Source: Chondrosia reniformis (lineage: Eukaryota > Porifera > Demospongiae > Chondrillida > Chondrillidae). Taken from it: DNA of 64,000 bases. The position numbers and the translations under genes are program-made. Below are positions 57,396 to 64,000 of the stretch, one piece after another. The notes beneath the pieces are model-generated. The model was not told the origin of the DNA. It saw only the letters and a program-made list of their open reading frames with translations, and searched no databases. The stretch is taken from the NCBI GenBank assembly GCA_947172415.1, contig OX359202.1, positions 6,062,899 to 6,126,898 on the forward strand, given 5' to 3'. Every line of letters starts with the position of its first letter. The first letter of the stretch is position 1.

Positions 57396-60300
57396 TTAGT
57401 TGTTGGCCAGTCTCTCGCAGCTCTTGCAAGCTTCTCTCAACCGGGAGACCAAGTCCTGAGGGGAAATTAAACAAGACAAAGTGCATGGGAGAAAGGTGGC
57501 TGCCGCATAAATAGTATAAGGTAGTGCAACTTTGATAGTAGCTGAATTACAGATGCAAGTACAGTAATAAAAATGTTGTAGAGTATTGAAATTATTGCCA
57601 ATATCGCAATAATTAATCACAAAAGCTCCAATAATATCTGTTTCATGAGGCATTAAACACTCGTTGTGCAATAAAGATCTAATAAACCACTTTATATGCA
57701 CATATTATCCACTTAATGCTCAAATCAGGTTACAATAATTGCATTAAATACTATAAAGTCAATGATCAATATATTAGATGGTCTCTTCCAGTATCGCCAA
57801 TAAACTTGAGGTTAAAGGTTAAAGTATAGTTTTTGGGTACATTCCATAATGTAAGCTTATCACATCCTGTGGTTTTTTTATCTTTCACACTAACCTGCAA
57901 CTGTTCCTCTGTACAAGTAAACTGCACAAATCCTTCTTTATTGTGACCACCTTCTGTCTTGAGCTTGATAAGGTAAACAAGCTTATTTACACGTTCAACA
58001 TCTTTACCCTTTAATGATGATAAGATAAACAAACTTATTTATACTTTGGACATCTTTAGCCAAACAACAAAAAAAGCTTATTTTCATGTTCAACATCTGG
58101 GAAAACAGTCCAAAGTAGGTGGAGTTACAATATAGTAGATTGCATAATGCCTATATATATATATAATGGTCAGCTCTGCCCCAAAAGGAAGAGGGTGAGG
58201 TAAGTAACCAATCAGAAGGCTCAAGCCACAACAACAGCTGGTAGAGGTCATGTTTATCATATCCACAGTTTGGGAGATTACAATATTCATTGTCAACAAT
58301 AGAGGTGGGACAATTATAGCAATAAACAACTCCCACCCTGGCATAAACTAGTCTGGCCTGCTATATTATATTATAGCCCCATAGACACCCATATATGGAG
58401 GGTCTAGCAGGGCAGACTATGTATAGGCAGGTGTAGGAAGGGTCTAGCAGGGCAGACTATGTATAGGCAGGTGTAGGGAGGGTCTAGCAGGGCAGACTAT
58501 GTATAGGCAGGTGTAGGGAGGGTCTAGCAGGGCAGACTATGTATAGGCAGGTGTTGGGAGGGTCTAGCAGGGCAGACTATGTATAGGCAGGTGTTGGGAG
58601 GGTCTAGCAGGGCAGACTATGTATAGGCAGGTGTTGGGAGGGTCTAGCAGGGCAGACTATGTATAGGCAGGTGTAGGGAGGGTCTAGCAGGGCAGACTAT
58701 GTATAGGCAGGTGTAGGGAGGGTCTAGCAAGGCAGACTATGTATAAATTACATAATGTACCTTTATATAGTAATCCAGTCTCCAGTCTACATCCACAATG
58801 TGGGGGAGACTCACACCAATTCTACAGAAGGTTGTCAGTAAAATAACTACTGGTTCATGTAATGAGGTTGTAGCATTGCGACCTCAATTGAAAACCAGCC
58901 AATCTGATTTGTGTGACAAATATTTTCATGTGAAACAATCTGTACCTTTTGAGACTTGTTCTCAGCTTCTCTTTATGTAACTGTATAAGGAAATAATACT
59001 TTAGTAGTTGTACAAGACAACACATTAGTATAGACAAGCAGGGCAGTACATTCTATATAAATAACCACATTAGTATATACATACAGTGCATTACATCCTA
59101 TATAAATATGTTATAAATACTATAGTGTCTGATCCTTGCATATTATGAAATATTTCGTAGTAAAAATCGTCATAAAACTCCGAACTCCGAAAAGGCCTTA
59201 TAGCACTGTGGTAAACTTGAGTTTTATGACAATTTTTACTACGAATTACTAAGCCCATAAGCCGGGGCCACAACCCTTTCTTCAACGCCGCGACGGCAAG
59301 ACTAAGTGAGTCCAATGTAGGTGTTAAAACGGTTAATAATTTCCTTGTTCATAATATTATGAAATATTTAAAAACTTTTAACAGAGTATTTACATATGGC
59401 TTACTACAGTAATGACTAGTATACTTACCTTATATTGGGACTGGAGTAGGGATATTCTATCAGGGTTAAATTGACACTCTTCTAAGGTAGCACTGAACAA
59501 GATTTCAAAGATGGTGAAATGTAAGCTGCCCTTAAATGACTTGTATTACAGATGCATTTCACAGAATAGGAGACAGGCTATTTGTCCTCATTAAAGTGTA
59601 CACTATTACTGGATAATCATGTAATTTCACCTCATCCTGTGAAATGACGACATCCATCTTAACTTACTACCTACAAGATACAGTGTTAATAGTTCCGAGG
59701 AACAATACAGGGGGCTGGCCTGGACATGCAGATTTGGAAACCTCAGCATATCCCTTACAACAGATAGACAAATACCGTACATTCAACTAAACCACATCTA
59801 CACCTCTCTACACAATACTAGAGTGGGCTAACCCCTCATAACCTAGTCCATATATAGTTCTATATTGAGTTGATGAGTGCAATCAATCACAGTTACACAA
59901 ATACAGATTGGTTGTGGGTGATAACATTGGATAGGGCGGCCATGTTTTTTCATGCCATCCCTACTTAGAGAGTACTGCCATACTCTCCGATATATCCATT
60001 ATATGTACATTAAATACTGTATCTTCTACTCCCTCAAATCATACAATCTCAAATTATATTTAGAGTATGTAAATTAATCTTAAATTACTGGTTTATTTGC
60101 AATATTCTTTACTCATCACGTTTTTAACTACACATTCCTCCTGGCACCTATAAACAGAACTTTCAGGCTTTATTCACTTGGTTGGTCAGGTGTAATATCT
60201 ACCCAGTGACTATTTCCGACTATTACTTTCAGTCATTGTTACATAAATCAGATTCATTATTATTTCAATGTAAGACCAATGACTACTAACTATTTCAATG

Positions 60301-62383
60301 TATAGACCAATGACTACTATTTCAATGTATAGACCAATGACTACTAACTATTTCAATGTATAGACCAATGACTACTATTTCAATGTATAGACCAATGACT
60401 ACTATTTCAATGTATAGACCAATGACTACTATTTCAATGTATAGACCAATGACTACTAACTATTTCAATGTATAGACCAATGACTACTATTTCAATGTAT
60501 AGACCAATGACTACTATTTCAATGTATAGACCAATGACTACTATTTCAATGTATAGACCAATGACTACTATTTCAATGTATAGACCAATGACTACTATTT
60601 CAATGTATAGACCAATGACTACTATTTCAATGTATAGACCAATGACTACTAACTATTTCAATGTATAGACCAATGACTACTATTTCAATGTATAGACCAA
60701 TGACTACTATTTCAATGTATAGACCAATGACTACTATTTCAATGTATAGACCAATGACTACTATTTCAATGTATAGACCAATGACTACTATTTCAATGTA
60801 TAGACCAATGACTACTATTTCAATGTATAGACCAATGACTACTATTTCAATGTATAGACCAATCAGATCAGCCAGATCTCTGCTGCTAGCCACTAGTCTG
60901 ATCAAGTTAGTCAATTACCAATCTCCATCAACTACCACAATACCTTTATCAGTGATAATGACTGCACACAAGAAAAAACATACACCTCCTGCCTGACCAC
61001 ATAAAAATACAAGAATAGATGCAGCCATTTGTTCCACCTGATACATACACCTTTAAAGGACTGGCTGACTGTTAGTACATATCAATGCCAAGCCTACACT
61101 GTTATGCAAAGAATGGCCAGTTTTTTTACAAATTTGTTAACCTCATGTAACACAATTGACTATATAATCAAACTACATTATTATAGTAATGGTCAATCAG
61201 CTCCATCTGAATCCATGCACTGCAACTCTGGGGGAACACGCTCAGTTTAGTTTGATGAATGATCAACAATAACATACAAAGCACCTTGTCCACATCACAG
61301 AACAAGCTCTTAAACACATACAATGGCCATTGAGTGTATATTATTATTATTATTAATTTGCCACATGCTCACCTGCACTAGGGCCAAACTGCCCTATGAG
61401 GCACAAATCAACAACAATAACAAACATATGTACTAGTGATACAATAATACATAAACTCAATAGTCAGTTCAGCAACAACAAAAAAGGAGGCAATTGCTTC
61501 ATTACTATGTAATAACTACTACGTATATAATATACTGTACAATAGTGTTGAATATGTACTTATATACACAAGTCACCCCCAAATGTTTCATAGTTGTATA
61601 CTGACTGACCTGATGCTATTTCCATCCAGGCCAGACTTGGCTGCTTCAATTATGAGAGTTGTTAGGGCTGAATAGGCCTCCTTCACCTGGCTGTGATCCA
61701 ACTTTGAGAGAATGTCTTCTTCTAAATAGGCAAATTAAACTGAGGATTTAGCCATTTTTATCTAGTGATTTTAACATGTGTCGCTCAGCTGAAAAATATA
61801 TAAAATAATAATATTTGTTGTGTTCATAATGGATGGAGGTATATATTTGAACATCAGCAACACTTTTGACCCTCAGGTCTTCTCAAGCAATCCTCCCAAG
61901 TTCATAATTATATGTTTAAATCTTGACAACTACAGTTTCATGATGCATGTCGCCTGCATAGATTAAAATTCACACCACAATCTGATTCACTTTAGCCAGC
62001 ACAGCAAATGTAAGTCATTTTCAGACTTGGCAACAACATTTCATGTATTCTGTGGTCACAGAACAATATCAAGTCACAAGGATATCTAAACATTTGACAT
62101 TTTTAAGTACGTCACTGACTTGTATCAGTGTCTAATTGCAAGATTACATTTTTGTGGTTTAATGCACAATTCAATATAGCGATAAGCGAATAATATGTCC
62201 TGCTAGTAAACTAATAGAAAGGTTAAGCCAAGCGGTTAATGTCTTACTGAAAAGGCTTTCTGTGTCCTCTGTTCGGCCTACGGACTTTAAGGAATGGCTC
62301 AGAAGTAGAGAAAAAGCTTCATTTGAAAGTGAATTCGATCCAGCAACCAGTAAACCTTCTAGCACGGAAGAGGAGAGATCCAT
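57396..62383 (-). CDS. COMMD3: COMM domain-containing protein 3
   Basis: COMMD3 is a subunit of the Commander complex (with CCC and Retriever) for endosomal recycling. Seven exons (62383-62248, 61721-61610, 59492-59429, 58980-58946, 58821-58761, 58008-57895, 57455-57396) join in phase to 193 residues; human COMMD3 has 195. The start MDLSSSVLEGLLVAGSNSLS matches human MELSESVQKGF. The middle gives LEECQFNPDRISLLQSQYK and RIGVSLPHIVDVDWRLDYYI (human SLPHITDVSWRLEYQI). The COMM domain ends FTCTEEQLQ|DLVSRLREACKS. The small gene is spread over 5 kb by repeat-filled introns. Confidence 0.93.
58392..58745. repeat. 39-bp minisatellite in a COMMD3 intron
   Basis: Nine copies of a unit containing GGTCTAGCAGGGCAGACTAT and GTATAGGCAGGTGT, ending just before the donor of the exon at 58821-58761. 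Confidence 0.95.
59154..59245. other. 92-nt near-perfect hairpin in a COMMD3 intron
   Basis: Arms 59154-59180 and 59219-59245 are inverted copies over 27 positions with one mismatch (TTCGTAGTAAAAATCGTCAT against ATGACAATTTTTACTACGAA). The loop is 38 nt. It is either a small foldback DNA element or a microRNA-like precursor; the sequence alone does not decide. Confidence 0.75.
60270..60865. repeat. 27-bp minisatellite in a COMMD3 intron
   Basis: About 22 copies of CAATGTATAGACCAATGACT plus ACTATTT, with some units lengthened by AACT. The nine-codon period gives spurious open frames on both strands. Confidence 0.96.
61335..61440 (-). repeat. LINE/SINE 3' tail fragment
   Basis: A TTATTATTATTATTAA tract followed by GCACTAGGGCCAAACTGCCC and TATGAGGCACAA. 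In reverse it resembles the end of the LINE at 36240-36330 (TTGTTG..., GGCCAATCCGTGCCCTAGTGC, AATAATA). Confidence 0.6.
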
Positions 62384-62539
62384 TTTTGTAACTACTAGGG
62401 GATTCCCCTAACAAGCTATAAATGGCTGCTTACAAGAGCGCAGACACCGCCTGTCAAAGCATGAGTAGCTATATATTCCAGTAGATTTGCAGGTCTTGAT
62501 ATAGGAATGGCTATATGTATATCTGTCACAGGAGTTTCA

Positions 62540-63115
62540 GATACATATCTCTTCATTTGGAAGAGTTACAGCACTTAAATTAAGGTACTTTAAATTACTA
62601 CTATACGAAGTTAATGTATGGTGAGAGATAGGGCAAATTTGAGTAGATATCAAAATTTGAAAAACACATTGGATGCCTTTCATACATCTCTGTGAATATT
62701 GAGATAGAGTTTCAGATTCAAATCTCTCCATTTGGCAGATTTACAGCATTTAATGTACATTAAATTACTGCTATACGAAGTTAATTTATGGTGAAAGATA
62801 GGACAAATTTGAGTAGATATCAAAATTTGCAAAACTCATTGGATGTCCTTCATACATCCCTGTGAATACTGAGATAGAGTTTAAAATTCATATCTCTTCA
62901 TTTGGAAGAGTTACAGCACTTAAAGTACTTTAAATTACTGCTATACACAGTTAATGTATGGTGAGAGATAGGGCAAATTTGAGCAGATATCAAAATTTGA
63001 AAAACACATTGGATGTCCTTCATACATCCCTGTGAATACTGACATAGAGTTTAAGATTCATATCTCTTCATTTGGAAGAGTTACAGCACTATAATGTACA
63101 TTAAATTTCTACTAT
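62540..63115. repeat. About 170-bp tandem repeat upstream of COMMD3
   Basis: Units start at about 62547, 62722, 62892 and 63062 with ATCTCTTCATTTGGAAGAG, followed by AAATTTGAGTAGATATCAAA and CATACATCCCTGTGAATACT. Three full copies and part of a fourth, a few percent apart. Confidence 0.92.
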
Positions 63116-64000
63116 ACGACCATTAATGGTGTAGCATATATATCGTGCGATACTATTATGGAAATTATCGGCATACCAAGTTAAAATGATTTGACATGAA
63201 TGGGTCAACTAGAAACACGCAGGGACAGTCCAGAACGCAGCTGTCAGAAGGTCTTTACATAGAGGCAGGTAGCCATTATACTATTACAGCAATTGAGATT
63301 GAGTGTGGCTGGTTATACTAGTTTACGTTCATATCGGAACACCTCTCGCTAAAATCGTTTCTACGTGGGACCAGAAAAGTAGTTCTCCTCGCCAATCAAG
63401 ACACTTACAGGATTCTATCCATTTTTCCCAGTTTCTAGATGAACCACAAATACTGCATATACCTTTAAAATGGCTTGGAACGATGCACTGATCCTTAATT
63501 AACTTGATATAATTTGACTACATTTTTCTCGCAAATACCCTATTCTTTAAGTATGGAATAGCGCCAACCACAATCGTTTCCTTTTGAAATTTTCTTGTTT
63601 AAATAGAAGCGCAAAACCTTATAAAGTAGGCCTACCTGGACACATCTCTATGGTGGTTGCGGTTCCCATAGAGGTTGGTAGCGCTTAGACTCTGAAGCTG
63701 TCTCCTAATCGGTTGGTGCCATAGAGACGTGCTCACCAATAATCCGGATTTCGGGGGGGTTCCACGTAATGTGGGATTGGCATCTGATATCTTAGGATTC
63801 ATATGAGTCGGCCATATCGAGAAGAACTGGTTCTTCTCACGCAAGTGACACCCAAAGCTCAACTCGGCAGAGCGTTACCACCGATCCCGGCCTCTGAGCG
63901 TCGTGGATGGTAGCGTTCGGTATGGTCCAACTTTTTTTCTTTGGAGTTTCGTTGGCCGTCGATCGGCAAAATTTCACTTTAACGACATCCATATACTATA
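63116..64000. other. Unexplained right edge, GC-richer from about 63600
   Basis: No supported gene. From about 63610 to 63970 the base composition shifts to roughly half GC, with no repeats and no family-like protein in any frame. CTTATAAAGTA at about 63619 resembles a TATA box. It may be the start of a structured RNA gene, a promoter or another element continuing past the window. Confidence 0.35.

Noticed and set aside
60468-60996. Repeat protein MYRPMTTIS
   Set aside because: A 27-bp minisatellite in a COMMD3 intron with a period divisible by three; open in several frames.

Overview
This is animal nuclear DNA, AT-rich and gene-dense, with many short GT-AG introns. The genes are metazoan: selenoprotein N, a MARK/PAR-1 kinase, the gamma-secretase subunit PEN-2, APC/C subunit APC1, COMMD3, aftiphilin, PDRG1, a legumain and an intronless histone H3. 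Very short intergenic spaces, head-to-head gene pairs and abundant minisatellites suggest a compact early-branching animal genome, most likely a demosponge such as Amphimedon. The species call is inference.

Layout. 1-8.3 kb: two near-identical legumain genes on the minus strand, offset by exactly 7,000 bp, with a decayed MULE-type DNA transposon between them. 8.5-13.7 kb (+): selenoprotein N with an in-frame UGA, a 13-bp stem-loop six bases after it, and a SECIS element in the 3' UTR. 13.9-18.1 kb (-): an aftiphilin-like clathrin adaptor gene, head-to-head with a replication-type histone H3 (18.3 kb, +). 18.8-19.4 kb (-): PDRG1. 19.9-29.8 kb (+): MARK/PAR-1 kinase (kinase, UBA, KA1). 30.5-30.8 kb (-): PEN-2. 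30.8-31.8 kb: a truncated copy of the APC1 5' end, joined directly to a 4.5-kb non-LTR retrotransposon (31.8-36.3 kb). 37.7-39.2 kb (-): a small gene that appears to join a CARD-like death fold to a cereblon-type CULT domain. 39.65-52.5 kb (+): the full APC1 gene. 54.75-57.2 kb (-): a type I membrane protein with laminin-G and EGF-like domains. 57.4-62.4 kb (-): COMMD3.

The genes are mostly housekeeping genes of unrelated pathways, arranged as divergent pairs that probably share promoters (legumain/SELENON, aftiphilin/H3, PDRG1/MARK, PEN-2/APC1 copy, CARD-CULT/APC1). The best candidate for something undescribed is the CARD-CULT gene. The second is the pattern in APC1, where four separate minisatellites begin at 5' splice sites and repeat the donor itself. 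The third is a complete set of selenocysteine recoding signals. Exon joins were made by eye from splice sites, reading phase and remembered family sequences. No alignment or transcript data were available.
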